Position numbers and translations under genes: made by a program | Part shown: piece by piece, positions 34,508 to 44,860 of the stretch | Layout of the letters: the number at the start of each line of letters is the position of its first letter | How positions within the stretch are numbered: the stretch's first letter is position 1 | Notes under the pieces: model-generated | Database searches by the model: none | The model's input: the letters and a program-made list of their open reading frames with translations, nothing else | What the model was told of the DNA's origin: nothing | From: an uncultured Clostridia bacterium | Lineage (GTDB): Bacteria; Bacillota; Clostridia; Christensenellales; Aristaeellaceae | Assembly: GCA_946413245.1 (NCBI GenBank) | Contig: CAMKJS010000001.1 | Span: 55,612-119,611, forward strand | Reading direction: 5' to 3' | DNA length: 64,000 nucleotides

Positions 34508-35887
34508 ATGCGGAAGCTTTTCAAACGGAACGGCGCGAACCCGCTGTCCCTGCTGTACGATGAATTCAGCCTTCCCAAGGCGATCCGCCGCAGCCTGAAC
34601 CTGATCCTGCTGGGCAATATTTTCGGCAACCTGCACGGAATCATCTGCGGGGGCGGCACGACCGCCATGGTCGGCCTGGCCAACGAGCTGCAGGCCGGGG
34701 ATCTGGCCTTCGGGCTGATCAACGGCATTCCGCAGGCGGCCGCGTTACTGCAGATTCCTTTCTCCGTGCTGGTGAACCGAACCCATCAGCGAAAAAAGTA
34801 TATGCTGACGCTGGGGCTGTTTTCACGGGCTCTCTGGATGCTGTTCGGCCTGATTCCCCTGATCGTTCCGGCTTCGCCTGCCCAGCTGCGTTTATGGACG
34901 CTGATTTTCCTGCTGGGAGTTTCCTCCTGCTGCGGATCCGTCATCAATGTATGCTGGCTGCCCTGGTTTTCGGATCTGGCGCCGCTGCGGCTCCGGGGAC
35001 AGTGGTTTTCCTTCCGGGATATGCTGGTGGCGGGCTTCAACCTGGGCTTTGGCCTGCTGGTGGCATGGATGCTGGATACCCTGCCTGTGCAGACCCGATA
35101 TATCGTGGTGTTTGCCCTCGGAGGCTTCCTTGGAATGCTGGACATGGTCTGTTTCGGTTTCTGTACGGAAAAATACAGCGATCCGCCCCGCCGGCTGCGC
35201 TTTCGCTCAGTGCTGAAGTCCATCCGGGAAAACCGCCCGTTTTGTCGCCTGGTGATCATGTGGACCGCCTGGTGCTTCACGTCCAATCTCTGCGCGCCGT
35301 ACTTGGGCCGGTATTCCATCAACGAGATGGGACTCTCCTTTATGCAGATGACGGTGTTCGGTACCGCGGCGGCAGCCATCGCCACCATCCTCGTCATGCC
35401 CCGGTGGGGCAGGACGCTGAATCAGTACGGATGCCGGAACGTGATGCTGTTCTCCACGCTGGCGACTTCCCTGACGGACGCCTTCTATCTGTTTTCCGTT
35501 CCGGGCAGTATCTGGCCGGTGCTGCTGCGCAATTTTCTCGGCGCGGCCTGCTGGAGCGGATGTAATCTGGCGGCCAACAGCATGCAGCTGTCCGCCTCGC
35601 CGGACGAAGGCCGCCCTTCCTATATCGCCGTTTTTGCCTGCATCACCTCCCTGGCAGGAGTCGCCCTCGGTACCCTCTGCGGCGGAACGCTGCTGGAGAC
35701 CTGGGAAAGCATGGGCTGGTTCACGGGAGGCCTGGACCGGATGAAAGCGTTGGTAATTTTCGGGGTGGTTCTGCGCCTGCTGGTTACGCTGCGCCTCGTT
35801 CCACCCCTGGAAAACGACCGGGAGCATACGCCCCGGGAAGCGCTTGCAGCTGCCTTCGGCTCTCTTTCCCGGCGGATACGCAGATAG
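34508..35887 (+). CDS. Major facilitator superfamily transporter
   Basis: 459 residues with about 12 predicted helices. MFS features: VNRTHQRKKYMLTLGLFSRALWMLFGL (loop 2-3 region) and LRLRGQWFSFRDMLVAGFNLGFGLLVAWML. The N-terminal half resembles MFS proteins of Clostridia annotated without substrate. The ribosome binding site is weak (AAGGA about 12 nt upstream of the ATG at 34508). It has its own strong promoter and is followed by the GH3 gene with a separate promoter, so a link to glucoside import is only positional. Confidence 0.85.
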   Translation: MRKLFKRNGANPLSLLYDEFSLPKAIRRSLNLILLGNIFGNLHGIICGGGTTAMVGLANELQAGDLAFGLINGIPQAAALLQIPFSVLVNRTHQRKKYMLTLGLFSRALWMLFGLIPLIVPASPAQLRLWTLIFLLGVSSCCGSVINVCWLPWFSDLAPLRLRGQWFSFRDMLVAGFNLGFGLLVAWMLDTLPVQTRYIVVFALGGFLGMLDMVCFGFCTEKYSDPPRRLRFRSVLKSIRENRPFCRLVIMWTAWCFTSNLCAPYLGRYSINEMGLSFMQMTVFGTAAAAIATILVMPRWGRTLNQYGCRNVMLFSTLATSLTDAFYLFSVPGSIWPVLLRNFLGAACWSGCNLAANSMQLSASPDEGRPSYIAVFACITSLAGVALGTLCGGTLLETWESMGWFTGGLDRMKALVIFGVVLRLLVTLRLVPPLENDREHTPREALAAAFGSLSRRIRR

Positions 35888-35928
35888 CAGGCTGGAAAGC
35901 GAATGATCCGCGCGGATGAAATCCCTTA

Positions 35929-35957
35929 TTGACTTCGAGTGAGCTTCAATGTATAAA
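35929..35957 (+). promoter_or_regulatory. Promoter of the GH3 gene
   Basis: TTGACT (35929-35934), 17 bp, TATAAA (35952-35957). A palindrome ATCCGCGCGGAT at 35906-35917, just upstream, could be an operator. Confidence 0.8.
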
Positions 35958-36022
35958 ATGAGCAAGGAATCGGTCTGAAGGGCGGCTTCTGCTGCCATCA
36001 ATTATCAGGAGGAAAAAACAGA

Positions 36023-38431
36023 ATGGAAAGATGGATTCGCGCGCGGTATCTGCCCGGACTGCCTCTGGGCAAGGACGGCAGGCGGGTAACCGCGGGAAAG
36101 GAACATATCGCCCTTTCCCGGAGAGCCGCCCGGGAGGGTATGGTTCTGCTGAAGAACGAGGGAAACGTTCTGCCGCTGCAGCGGGGCAGTAAGGTGGCCC
36201 TGTTCGGCAAGGCCACGATTGATTACGTCAAGGGCGGAGGCGGAAGCGGGGACGTGACGGTTCCGTATATCCGGAATCTCGCGGACGGGTTCGCCGAGGT
36301 GATCGGGGAGGAATCCGTATATCCCGGCACGGTGAAATATTACCGGGATTACGTGAACGCGCGGTACGCGGAGAACTGGGCGCCCGGCATGGTGGCGGAA
36401 CCGGCGGTTCCGGAGGAGCTGCTGAGGGAAGCCAGGGCTTTCACGGATACGGCGGTCATTTCCATCAGCCGTTTTTCCGGCGAAGGCTGGGACCGGAAAT
36501 CCGCCCGGGCGAAAATCACCCGCAAGGATCCGGTCACGGGCGACGCCGTAAGCATGAGCGACGTTCTTTTTGAACGGGGAGATTTTTACCTGTCCGACGC
36601 GGAACGGAACATGGTGGAAACCGTGAGCCGGGCATTCCCGAAAACCGTCGTGGTGCTGAACGTGGGCGGCATGGTGGAGACCGCCTGTTTCCGGGACAAC
36701 CCCCGTATTCAGGGCCTGCTGCTGGCCAGCCAGGGGGGTATGGAAGGCGGCTGCGCGGAAGCGGAGCTGCTTATGGGCCTGTATACGCCCTCCGGAAAAC
36801 TGACGGACACACTGGCCGCGGAGCTGGAGGACTATCCGGGCTGCGAACATTTCTATGACAGCGAAGACTACGTGGACTACACCGAGGACATCTATGTGGG
36901 TTACCGCTGGTTTGAAACCATTCCCGGGGCGGCGGAAAAAGTGGTGTATCCCTTCGGATACGGCCTGAGCTATACCACCTTCTCCCTGACGGAAGAGAAG
37001 ATCACCTTCACGGCGGAGGAAGCGGAAGCCAGCGTGCTCGTGACGAACACCGGCGAAAGAGCAGGGCGGGAAGTAGTGCAGGTATACTACAGCGCGCCGC
37101 AGGGGAAACTGGGGAAACCGGCCAGGGAACTGGCGGGCTACCGGAAAACCCGCCTGCTTGCCCCCGGAGAGACGGAACGCGTCATGATCCGGTTCCCGCT
37201 GTCCGGGATGGCGAGCTATGACGACCTGGGCAAGACGGCGAAGTCCGCCTGGGTGCTGGAGGCGGGCGAGTACCGCTTCCATATCGGAACCAGCGTCAGG
37301 GATACCCGGCAGACGGCGGAAACCTGGAGCCTGCAGGAGAACCGGATCACGGAGCAGCTGACCTCCCGCATGGCGCCGACCTGCCTGGGAAAGCGCCTGC
37401 TGGCGGACGGAACCTATGAATCTCTGCCCACCGCTCCCTGCAACGATTTCAAAGCAACCGGCCTGGAACCCATGGAATACGACGCCATGCACGTGTCGCC
37501 GGAGGTGCGGAAGGTTCCCGGAATGGGGAACTACGGCCGCGGGGACCATATGCAGCTGCAGGACGTCGCGGACGGGAAGATCAGTCTGGAGGAGTTCGTG
37601 GCGGCTCTCCCGCCGGAAGACCTGGCCTGCCTGCTGGGCGGCCAGCAGAACGTGGGGCTGGCCAACACGTTCGGATACGGAAACAACCCGGTTTATGGAA
37701 TCCCGAATATCATGACGGCGGACGGCCCGGCGGGGATCCGCTTCCGGGAAGGGCTGGGCGTCACCACCACGGCGTTCCCCTGCGCCACGCTGCTGGGATG
37801 CACGTGGGATCCCGAACTGACGTATGAAGTCGGCGCCGCCGCCAGCCTGGAGGCGAAGGAAAACAACATCATGGTCTGGCTGGCGCCGGGCGTGAATATT
37901 CACCGGAATCCTCTGTGTGGCCGGAACTTCGAGTACTACTCCGAGGATCCGCTGCTGGCCGGGAAGCAGGCAGCCGGGCTGATCCGGGGCGTCCAGAGCA
38001 ACCGTATCGCGGCCACGCCGAAGCATTTTGCCCTGAACAACAAGGAAACCAACCGGCGAAGCTGTGACTCCCGGGCTTCGGAGCGGGCCATCCGGGAGAT
38101 TTATCTGAAGCAGTTTGAAATCCTGGTGAAGGAATCCCATCCCTGGTCCATTATGACCAGCTACAATATCATCAACGGTCACCGGGCCAGCGAGAACAAG
38201 GATCTGCTGAACGGAATCCTCCGGGAGGAATGGGGCTTTGACGGCATGGTGACCACGGACTGGTGGACGCTGGGAGAACACTACAAGGAAACGGCGGCCG
38301 GGAACGACATGAAGATGGCGACCGGATTTCCGGAGCGGCTGCTGGAGGCGATGGAAAAAGGCCTGCTGACCCGGGAGGAACTGGAGAAGGCCGCCCGGAA
38401 CGTGCTGCGGCTGATTCTGCGGGTGGACTGA
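36023..38431 (+). CDS. GH3 beta-glucosidase with swapped domain order
   Basis: 802 residues, no signal peptide. The usual GH3 order is reversed. The alpha/beta sandwich domain comes first (about 25-300: [69 protein letters not shown]). A fibronectin-III-like domain follows (about 310-430), then the TIM barrel (about 530-800: [47 protein letters not shown]). The nucleophile is the Asp of GMVTTDWW. This arrangement is known from Ruminococcus albus and Butyrivibrio fibrisolvens beta-glucosidases. Cytoplasmic cleavage of beta-glucosides is expected. AGGAGG lies 10 nt before the ATG. Confidence 0.93.
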   Translation: MERWIRARYLPGLPLGKDGRRVTAGKEHIALSRRAAREGMVLLKNEGNVLPLQRGSKVALFGKATIDYVKGGGGSGDVTVPYIRNLADGFAEVIGEESVYPGTVKYYRDYVNARYAENWAPGMVAEPAVPEELLREARAFTDTAVISISRFSGEGWDRKSARAKITRKDPVTGDAVSMSDVLFERGDFYLSDAERNMVETVSRAFPKTVVVLNVGGMVETACFRDNPRIQGLLLASQGGMEGGCAEAELLMGLYTPSGKLTDTLAAELEDYPGCEHFYDSEDYVDYTEDIYVGYRWFETIPGAAEKVVYPFGYGLSYTTFSLTEEKITFTAEEAEASVLVTNTGERAGREVVQVYYSAPQGKLGKPARELAGYRKTRLLAPGETERVMIRFPLSGMASYDDLGKTAKSAWVLEAGEYRFHIGTSVRDTRQTAETWSLQENRITEQLTSRMAPTCLGKRLLADGTYESLPTAPCNDFKATGLEPMEYDAMHVSPEVRKVPGMGNYGRGDHMQLQDVADGKISLEEFVAALPPEDLACLLGGQQNVGLANTFGYGNNPVYGIPNIMTADGPAGIRFREGLGVTTTAFPCATLLGCTWDPELTYEVGAAASLEAKENNIMVWLAPGVNIHRNPLCGRNFEYYSEDPLLAGKQAAGLIRGVQSNRIAATPKHFALNNKETNRRSCDSRASERAIREIYLKQFEILVKESHPWSIMTSYNIINGHRASENKDLLNGILREEWGFDGMVTTDWWTLGEHYKETAAGNDMKMATGFPERLLEAMEKGLLTREELEKAARNVLRLILRVD

Positions 38432-38496
38432 AACCGGATGCGGAACGGACCTGCCGCGGGGAAACAAGCCCGGATCCGGCGGGAAACAGAATAGAG

Positions 38497-38530
38497 CAGG
38501 GAGACGGAAACCGTGCGTTCCGTCTCCCTG
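38497..38530 (+). terminator. Hairpin downstream of the GH3 gene
   Basis: Arms CAGGGAGACGGAA (38497-38509) and TTCCGTCTCCCTG (38518-38530), 12-13 bp, perfect. The T-run is weak (TCCGTTATCC), so termination efficiency is uncertain. Confidence 0.6.
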
Positions 38531-38627
38531 TCCGTTATCCGGGCGAATGCAGCCGGAGACCGCTGAAGCACCGGAGAATCGGACAGGCAGACGCGGTGTC
38601 CGCGGCCTGCATGCCTCAGTCTTCAGC

Positions 38628-38656
38628 TTGCCGGGTGATCCGGTTTGTGGTATCAT
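38628..38656 (+). promoter_or_regulatory. Promoter of the LRR surface protein gene
   Basis: TTGCCG (38628-38633), 17 bp, TATCAT (38651-38656), with TGG upstream (extended -10). Confidence 0.6.
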
Positions 38657-38718
38657 TGTCTTACAAAAAGGTTTTCAGCCATAAGAAAGCCGGCAGCGGC
38701 CGGAAGAAGGGGATGTCC

Positions 38719-40542
38719 ATGATGAGGAAAGCGTTTGGATTTCTGGCGGTTCTGATCCTGCTGTGTGTGTGCTGCGCCTGCGCGCTGGCGGATGTGCCGG
38801 TGGACAGCGATCATTTCCCGGACGCGGCGTTCCGGGAATATGCAGCCAGCTTTGACACGAACAGCGATACGAAGCTCAGCGACGCGGAGCTGGCCGACGT
38901 CTGGCTGATCGACTGCTCCGATCTGGAGATCAGCAGCATCCAGGGAGTGGAATACTTCACCGCTCTGACGAATCTGAACTGCTACAGCAATCAGATTACC
39001 GCGATGGATCTGAGCCAGAATACAAAGCTTTCTCAACTGATGTGCTATCAGAATAAGCTGACAGCGCTGGATCTGACGGAAAATACAGAGCTGACCGAAC
39101 TGGACTGCTCCGACAACCGGCTGAGTAAGCTGAACGTAAGCTCGAATACAGCGCTGAGGCAACTGCACTGCTACGGAAACAAAATTACCAAGCTGGATGT
39201 GCGCAAGTGTCCTGCTCTTTGCGAATTGATGGAATACGACAGATGCACGGACAGCGAATATCACTATGACTATTTTTACGATATCTCCGTTTTTTCCTTC
39301 GATTCCTTTGTGACGGTTACGGGTGACTTCGTCAGCGAAGCGACCGGGCCTGTGCCTACGGAACCGGAAAAGATTACTCCGACTCCGACGCCGGTTCCGG
39401 CGACCCCGACGCCGACACCGAAGCCTGTCACGCCTACGCTGATTTTCATCACACCGACTCCGACGCCGACCCCGAAGCTGACAGCGACGCCGAAGCCGAC
39501 AGCGACGCCGAAGCCGGCAACCCCGACCCCGCAGCCGGAAACGCCGACACCCAAGCCGACGGAAACACCGACGCAGGCGACGGCGACGCCTAAGCCGACC
39601 CCGACACCGACACAGGCGACGGCGACGCCCAAACCCACGCCGAAGCCGACGCCGAAGCCTACGCCGAAGCCTACGCCCAAGCCGACTCCGAAACCCACCA
39701 GTCCCGGGACAAAAGTGGTGAAAACCTCCGGCGGCGTATACCGTGTGAATCTGAAAACGAAGACTGCTACCTTCCTGCGGCCTATCAAAAAGAACGTGTC
39801 CAAACTGACAATTCTCGGCTCCGTAACGCTGAAAAAGAAGCAATACAAAGTCACAGCCATTGCTGACGGCGCCTGCAAGGGCCTGAAAAACCTGAAGCAG
39901 GTTTCCGTCGGAGCCAAGGTGAAAAACATCGGGAAAAGCGCTTTTGAATCCTGTCCGAACCTGAGATCGGTCAGAGGCTGTACCGGTGTCGTGACGGTCG
40001 GAAGCAGGGCGTTCGCCAAATGCCAGAAGCTGACAACCGTGCCGTCTTTCATGAGCGCTACAATAATCAAGGCCGAAGCCTTCCGCGGAACCGGCCTGAA
40101 GAAGCTCACCCTGGGCTCGAAGCTGAAAACCATCGAGAAAAATGCGTATGCCGGCTGCAGGAGCCTTACGAAAATTGAGGGCGGGAAAAAACTGACGGTT
40201 ATTCAGTCAGGCGTGTTTTCCAACTGCGAAAAGCTGAATAAGGTACCGGTTTTCAGCAATTTGCAGAAGATCGGAGGCGGAGCGTTCAAAAACTGCAAGG
40301 AGCTTGCGAAGGTCACGCTGGGCAAGAATATAAAGCTCTTAGGACAGAACGCTTTCTATGGCTGTGCGAAGCTGAAGAACATCACCGTGAACACGAAAAG
40401 GCTGACGAGCGAGAATATCGGAGACAGCGCCTTCAAAGGAGTCTATAAAAAAGTTGTGGTCCGCTGCCCCAAAGGCATGGCGAAAAATTACAGGAAGCTG
40501 TTCCTGAAGAAGGGTATGGCGAAAACGGCAGTATTCAAGTGA
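38719..40542 (+). CDS. Secreted two-part leucine-rich-repeat protein with Thr/Pro linker
   Basis: 607 residues. A signal peptide ([20 protein letters not shown]) is followed by an EF-hand-like segment ([26 protein letters not shown]). Next come five or six internalin-like LRRs of about 21 residues ([19 protein letters not shown]…, to about 195). A low-complexity TPTP/KPTP linker spans about 213-329. The C-terminal BspA-type LRR_5 cassette (332-607) opens [18 protein letters not shown] and ends RCPKGM…[13 protein letters not shown]. The same cassette ends the proteins at 52144 and 54884. No sorting signal. The start is the ATG at 38719 (AAGGGG 6 nt away); ATGs at 38713 and 38722 are alternatives. 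Likely surface-exposed binding protein. Confidence 0.85.
   Translation: MMRKAFGFLAVLILLCVCCACALADVPVDSDHFPDAAFREYAASFDTNSDTKLSDAELADVWLIDCSDLEISSIQGVEYFTALTNLNCYSNQITAMDLSQNTKLSQLMCYQNKLTALDLTENTELTELDCSDNRLSKLNVSSNTALRQLHCYGNKITKLDVRKCPALCELMEYDRCTDSEYHYDYFYDISVFSFDSFVTVTGDFVSEATGPVPTEPEKITPTPTPVPATPTPTPKPVTPTLIFITPTPTPTPKLTATPKPTATPKPATPTPQPETPTPKPTETPTQATATPKPTPTPTQATATPKPTPKPTPKPTPKPTPKPTPKPTSPGTKVVKTSGGVYRVNLKTKTATFLRPIKKNVSKLTILGSVTLKKKQYKVTAIADGACKGLKNLKQVSVGAKVKNIGKSAFESCPNLRSVRGCTGVVTVGSRAFAKCQKLTTVPSFMSATIIKAEAFRGTGLKKLTLGSKLKTIEKNAYAGCRSLTKIEGGKKLTVIQSGVFSNCEKLNKVPVFSNLQKIGGGAFKNCKELAKVTLGKNIKLLGQNAFYGCAKLKNITVNTKRLTSENIGDSAFKGVYKKVVVRCPKGMAKNYRKLFLKKGMAKTAVFK
39358..39710 (+). repeat. 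Degenerate tandem repeat encoding the Thr/Pro/Lys linker
   Basis: Repeats of roughly 6-18 nt of the form ACGCCGAAGCCG / CCGACACCG encoding TPKPTPTP units. Such tracts change length easily by slippage. Confidence 0.85.
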
Positions 40543-40577
40543 TCCGCCGGCCGTGACGGGGAAAGAGGAAATATGGA

Positions 40578-41663
40578 ATGACGGCGTTCGCTAACAGTCT
40601 GACAACCAACCTGATCGTAACCGTCCTGATGCTGCTCATGGTGTTTCTGCTGCCCTGGCTGGACCGGAGAGTCTGCCGGAAGCTGGGGCTGAACCTGCAG
40701 GGCGGCGTCAGCAGCAATCCGCGGGCGGAATCGCTGCTTCGGATGCGGCAGACGCTGCTGTACGCAATCTTCGCCGTGTATCTGCTGGCGGTCGCGTATA
40801 TCGTTTTCTTTTCCCGCTCCGCCACGCAGGATTATCAGGTGCATATCGCCCTGTTCTCGGATCTGAAGAACGCTGTCCGTATTGATTTCGGCTTCCTGGG
40901 ATGGATTAAAACCGTCTTTACCGAAGGATTCCCCGCCGCGATGTCCCATGTCCAGGTCGAGAAGCTGGAGGATATCACACAGGTCTATATGAACGTCATG
41001 CTGTTTGTGCCCATGGGATATCTGCTGCCGTATCTTTTCGGCTGGTTCCGGGCAAAGGTACGGTACCGCCCGGCCCTGGCGTGCTTTATTATCGCTTTTC
41101 TGATCGAAAACCTGCAGCTGGTTTTCCGCCGTGGATTCTACGACATGGACGATCTTGTTTCCAACACGATCGGCGGAATTATCGGACAGTTCCTGTATGT
41201 ATCCGTGGCCTATGTGGTGACGCATCCGGACTGGCGGAAGGAGAGAAAAGCCTATCGGCGGTGGAGGCGGAACGCGAAAACCCGTACCCTGTATCCTTTC
41301 GCCCGCCGGATGGGGCTGACACGCACGACATTGCTGGCGGCGAATGAGGAAGCCGTCTGGGATTTTTATATTATGAAGCTGGGCTTCAGACTGGTCAGGC
41401 AGATCGTTCCCCTGGATTCTCCCGGCACGGATATGCTGCTGCAGATGGGGAAAATGCAGGTGGAGGTCCACTGCGCGAACGCCGCGGAAACGCTGTCCCC
41501 GCAGACGCTGACCCTGTCCGTGCGAAAGCTTCTGCCCGTGATCCGCAGAATGGAGGAGAACGGAATCCCGGTCAGTGGGATCAGCCAGGACGTATATACC
41601 GGCTTGCGCTGCGTCCGCCTGCAGGGCCCGGACAACGTAACGATCCTGATCGTGGAGAACTGA
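40578..41663 (+). CDS. VanZ-like membrane protein fused to a VOC (glyoxalase-like) domain
   Basis: 361 residues. Residues about 1-225 are a VanZ-like membrane domain with about five helices (LIVTVLMLLMVFLLPWL, LLYAIFAVYLLAVAYIVFF, VYMNVMLFVPMGYLLPYLF, ALACFIIAFLIENLQL, TIGGIIGQFLYVSVAYVV) and the VanZ-type NVMLFVPMGYLL…ENLQLVFRRGFYDMDDLVSNTIGG. Residues about 245-361 look like a VOC/glyoxalase-bleomycin-resistance domain (WDFYIMKLGFRLVRQI…DMLLQMGKMQVEVH…VRLQGPDNVTILIVEN). VanZ domains can lower teicoplanin sensitivity in some hosts; resistance is not implied here. The start is the ATG at 40578 with AGAGGA at 8 nt. Confidence 0.82.
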   Translation: MTAFANSLTTNLIVTVLMLLMVFLLPWLDRRVCRKLGLNLQGGVSSNPRAESLLRMRQTLLYAIFAVYLLAVAYIVFFSRSATQDYQVHIALFSDLKNAVRIDFGFLGWIKTVFTEGFPAAMSHVQVEKLEDITQVYMNVMLFVPMGYLLPYLFGWFRAKVRYRPALACFIIAFLIENLQLVFRRGFYDMDDLVSNTIGGIIGQFLYVSVAYVVTHPDWRKERKAYRRWRRNAKTRTLYPFARRMGLTRTTLLAANEEAVWDFYIMKLGFRLVRQIVPLDSPGTDMLLQMGKMQVEVHCANAAETLSPQTLTLSVRKLLPVIRRMEENGIPVSGISQDVYTGLRCVRLQGPDNVTILIVEN

Positions 41664-41699
41664 AAAAGCAGTTTTTCCATTATTTTCGCGGAACCGGCA

Positions 41700-41705
41700 T
41701 ATAAT
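41700..41705 (+). promoter_or_regulatory. Candidate -10 for the small secreted protein/amidohydrolase unit
   Basis: TATAAT at 41700-41705 in an A/T-rich tract; no convincing -35 at 16-18 bp. Confidence 0.45.
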
Positions 41706-41753
41706 AATACAAAACAGAAAACATGGAATGCTGATTGAGAGGGGCTGGAGAAA

Positions 41754-41975
41754 ATGAAAAGGACAATTGTTCGGATTCTGGCAGCGGTATTGGTTTTATC
41801 TCTTCTTCCGGTGTTTGGTACGCTTTCCGGCATTGTGTTTTCCGCCGGCGCAGCGGAAAACGCAGCCTCCGGCAACGGAGCAATGGCTGCCGGGAATCAG
41901 GCGTTCGAGCGGATCATGGGAAAAAGGGAACCGAATGACGCGGACAAATGTGAAAGCGGAGGCGGAACAGCGTGA
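41754..41975 (+). CDS. Small secreted protein (73 residues)
   Basis: MKRTIVRILAAVLVLSLLP… is a clear signal peptide, probably cut near SAGAAE. That leaves a mature peptide of about 40 residues (ENAASGNGAMAAG… ending KCESGGGTA). AGGGG lies 9 nt and GGAG 3 nt before the ATG. Its TGA overlaps the GTG start of the D-aminoacylase-like gene, so translation is coupled. No family recognised. It may be a secreted peptide or a remnant signal domain of a once larger protein. The coupling and the ribosome binding site favour a real gene. Confidence 0.6.
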   Translation: MKRTIVRILAAVLVLSLLPVFGTLSGIVFSAGAAENAASGNGAMAAGNQAFERIMGKREPNDADKCESGGGTA

Positions 41976-43573
41976 GACAGCTGCTGAAGAATGCCAGAAT
42001 CTATGACGGAACCGGCGCTGAGCCGTATACAGCTGATATTCTGATCGAGGAAGACCGGATCGCGAAGATCGCGGAGCATATCGATCTTCCGGCGGACAGT
42101 GTGATGGATCTGCGGGGGAAGTCCGTCTCCTCCGGCTTTATTGACGGGCACTCCCATAACGACTGGTTTGCCATTAAAAAGGATCCGCTTCCGTATTTCC
42201 GTCCGTTTCTGCTGCAGGGAATCACAACCTTCATTACCGGCAACTGCGGGATTTCCGAGATTGGTTTTGAAGAGGGGAATCCGTATACGGAGAAGCTGGG
42301 CGGGGGGATTTTCAGCTTTGAAAATTCCACCGGAAAATACGGTACGGCGGAGGAATACTTCCGGGCAACAGACGGGAATATGCCCTGCAATATGGCAGTG
42401 CTGGCCGGACACTGTTCCGCCAGGGCGGCAGCCGGCGGAATTGAGAACCGGCCCCTGACGCCGGAAGAGGAGACACGGATGCTGGAAATCCTGGAGCAGG
42501 CGCTGCGGCAGGGTGCCGCCGGGATCTCCCTCGGGCTGATGTATCAGCCGGGACTGTACGCGGGCGTGGAAGAACTGAAGAAGGTCGCTGCGCTGTGCGT
42601 GAAACACAATAAACCGCTGACGGTTCATCCGCGGGCTGAATCCAAGGTATCCATGGCTTATCCGCAGCTGTTCGGGCGGTCCCATCTGCTGCGGGCGGTG
42701 GACGAACTGGCGGAGATCTCGAAGGGAACGAACCTGAAGCTGCAGTATTCCCACGCGATTTTTGTGGGCCGGAAGACGCTGAAGGACAAGGACGAACTGA
42801 TGCGAATCTTCGATCAGCTGCGGGCGGAGGGCGTGGACGTCCGGTTCGACATCTACAACGAGTGCCTGGGTGTTTCCGTGATTACCGTGATCCTTCCGGC
42901 CTGGTATCAGGGAATGACGGAGAAACAGCGAAAGGGCCTGTTTACCCGGCTGAAGCTGGCGATGCTGGTCAAAGCGTCCAGCATGCTGCTGGGGTTTGGG
43001 TTCGGGGATATCCAGATCGCGTATATCGGGCCGGGATACGAGAAGTATGAGGGAAAGACCGTTCACCGGATCGCGAAGGAAGAGGGCCTGTCTGACCTGA
43101 AGGCCTATCTGATGCTGTGCGAGAAAAGCAATTTTGTCGGGCGGGTGAACATGGGCCCGTATTCCACCCCGGAGATTATCCACGCCTTCGAACACGACGA
43201 GCACTGCCTGTATATGACGGACGCGTGGGTGGAGGATCACGGGGTCCAGAACCCGGCGATCTATGACTGCTATCCCAAATTCCTCCGGGACTCCCTGCTG
43301 GGAGAAGGCGATACCATGCCGAACACGATCCGGCGGATGACCGGGGCTGTCGCGGACCGGTTCATGCTGCCGGAACGCGGGTACCTGAAGGAAGGGTATT
43401 TCGCGGATCTGACGGTGTTCGACGAAGAGGCGCTGAAAAACGGAACGCCGGATCAGGAGAAATCCTTCGGAATCGAAAAGGTGTTTATCAACGGCAGACT
43501 GGTTTACAGCGACCGCCAGCTGGACGAGAGGGCACTGAAGAAGACCGGGCGCGCGATTCCCGTCGCGGGCTGA
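41972..43573 (+). CDS. N-acyl-D-amino-acid deacylase-like amidohydrolase
   Basis: 533 residues, GTG start with GGAGG at 9 nt. Amidohydrolase-fold motifs: LLKNARIYDGTG…ADILIEEDRIAKI, the zinc HxH in FIDGHSHND, the D-aminoacylase Cys ligand in TGNCGIS, FENSTGKYGTAEEYF, LTVHPRAES, QYSHAIFVG, and the C-terminal YFADLTVFDEEAL. These enzymes remove acyl groups from D-amino acids or cleave related imides. It is cytoplasmic and translationally coupled to the small secreted protein. A link to the VanZ-VOC or VanW envelope genes nearby is conceivable but not shown. Confidence 0.88.
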   Translation: MRQLLKNARIYDGTGAEPYTADILIEEDRIAKIAEHIDLPADSVMDLRGKSVSSGFIDGHSHNDWFAIKKDPLPYFRPFLLQGITTFITGNCGISEIGFEEGNPYTEKLGGGIFSFENSTGKYGTAEEYFRATDGNMPCNMAVLAGHCSARAAAGGIENRPLTPEEETRMLEILEQALRQGAAGISLGLMYQPGLYAGVEELKKVAALCVKHNKPLTVHPRAESKVSMAYPQLFGRSHLLRAVDELAEISKGTNLKLQYSHAIFVGRKTLKDKDELMRIFDQLRAEGVDVRFDIYNECLGVSVITVILPAWYQGMTEKQRKGLFTRLKLAMLVKASSMLLGFGFGDIQIAYIGPGYEKYEGKTVHRIAKEEGLSDLKAYLMLCEKSNFVGRVNMGPYSTPEIIHAFEHDEHCLYMTDAWVEDHGVQNPAIYDCYPKFLRDSLLGEGDTMPNTIRRMTGAVADRFMLPERGYLKEGYFADLTVFDEEALKNGTPDQEKSFGIEKVFINGRLVYSDRQLDERALKKTGRAIPVAG

Positions 43574-43605
43574 ACAGGCGGGAAGGCTGAAGGAGGCGGG
43601 GGGAA

Positions 43606-44856
43606 ATGGCGGAGCGGCTGATCTTTCACTGCGACTGCAACAATTTCTTTGCCTCCTGTGAGTGTCTGGAGCGGCCGGAACTGAAGGACGTCCCCATGGC
43701 GGTGGCCGGAGATCCGGAAGAACGGGTCGGCGTCGTGGTGGCGAAGAACGAACTGGCAAAGAAGTTCGGGGTGAAGACCACGGACACGGTCTGGCAGGCG
43801 AGGAAAAAATGCCCGCAGATCGTGTTCGTGCCGCCGCGGCATCGTTTCTATAAAGAAGTATCGGACCGGGTCAACGCGATTTACCGGGATTACAGCGATT
43901 ACGTGGAGCCGGCGTCCATCGACGAATCCTATCTGGATCTGAGCGGGACGCTGGCGTATTACCATATGTCCGCCGGGGAACTGGCGGACACGATCCGGGC
44001 GCGGGTGAAGCGGGAAATCGGGATCACGATCTCCGTCGGCGTGGCGAACAACAAGATTTTCGCGAAGATGGGTTCGGACTACAAAAAGCCTGACGCGACG
44101 ACGGTGATCCTGGGAGAGGATTATAAGGAAATCCTGTGGCCGCTGCCGGTGGCGGACCTGATGTTCGCCGGAAGGGCGTCGGTGAAGCTGCTGAATCAGA
44201 AGGGGATCCATACCGTCGGGGATCTGGCCCTGCAGCCGAAGGAGCGGATCCAGTCTCTGCTGGGCAAAGGCGGGGAAACGCTCTGGGCTTACGCCAACGG
44301 GCTGGATACGGAACCTGTGCGGAAGTGGGGAGAAAAGACGGAAGTGAAATCTGTCTCCCACGGAATGACCTTCCGGCGGGATCTGCGCACGGCGGAGGAG
44401 ATCCGGACCGGCGTCGCGGTACAGGCGGACCGGATCGCCATGAGCCTGCGGCGGCAGGGGCTGAAGGGATCGGTTATAAGCGTGCAGATCAAAAAGCCGA
44501 CGCTGGAATCCTTCTCCAGGCAGACGACCCTGGGGCATTCCACCTGGCTGCAGCAGGAAATCCGGAACGTGGCGATGAAGCTGATCGTGGAGAACTGGCA
44601 TATCGGGGATCCGATCCGCGCCATCACGGTCGGGGTATCCCGGCTGGAACCGGCGGACGAAGCCACGGAGCAGCTGGACCTGTTTGATCTGATGGGCAGC
44701 CCGGAAGAGAGCGGGAAGCTGCGGGAAAAACAGGATAAAGTGGAGGCCGCGATGGACGCGCTCCGGCAGAAGATGGGGGATACGGCCGTCACCCTCGGCG
44801 TGCAGCGGAACGAGGACATCGGTGTCCGGCGGGAATGGAAGAAGAAAGGAGAATGA
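43606..44856 (+). CDS. dinB: Y-family DNA polymerase (DNA polymerase IV, DinB-type)
   Basis: 416 residues. Catalytic Asp in FHCDCNNFFASCE and the Asp-Glu pair in SIDESYLDLSG, HhH region GIHTVGDLAL, little-finger domain to about 350, and the beta-clamp-binding motif QLDLF near residue 365. The CDCNNFFASCE form, instead of the enterobacterial DMDAFFASVE, is common in Firmicutes Y-family enzymes. Translesion synthesis past damaged bases. It sits 32 bp after the amidohydrolase gene and just before GH130, so it is likely read through from the upstream promoter. I saw no LexA-type operator upstream. Confidence 0.93.
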   Translation: MAERLIFHCDCNNFFASCECLERPELKDVPMAVAGDPEERVGVVVAKNELAKKFGVKTTDTVWQARKKCPQIVFVPPRHRFYKEVSDRVNAIYRDYSDYVEPASIDESYLDLSGTLAYYHMSAGELADTIRARVKREIGITISVGVANNKIFAKMGSDYKKPDATTVILGEDYKEILWPLPVADLMFAGRASVKLLNQKGIHTVGDLALQPKERIQSLLGKGGETLWAYANGLDTEPVRKWGEKTEVKSVSHGMTFRRDLRTAEEIRTGVAVQADRIAMSLRRQGLKGSVISVQIKKPTLESFSRQTTLGHSTWLQQEIRNVAMKLIVENWHIGDPIRAITVGVSRLEPADEATEQLDLFDLMGSPEESGKLREKQDKVEAAMDALRQKMGDTAVTLGVQRNEDIGVRREWKKKGE

Positions 44857-44860
44857 CCTT

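Noticed and set aside
41897..43759. Long minus-strand frame opposite the D-aminoacylase-like gene
   Set aside because: Biased composition and no ribosome site; the plus-strand amidohydrolase motifs are unambiguous. The same reasoning removes the minus-strand frames at 6404-8686, 31863-34217 and 36005-38656.
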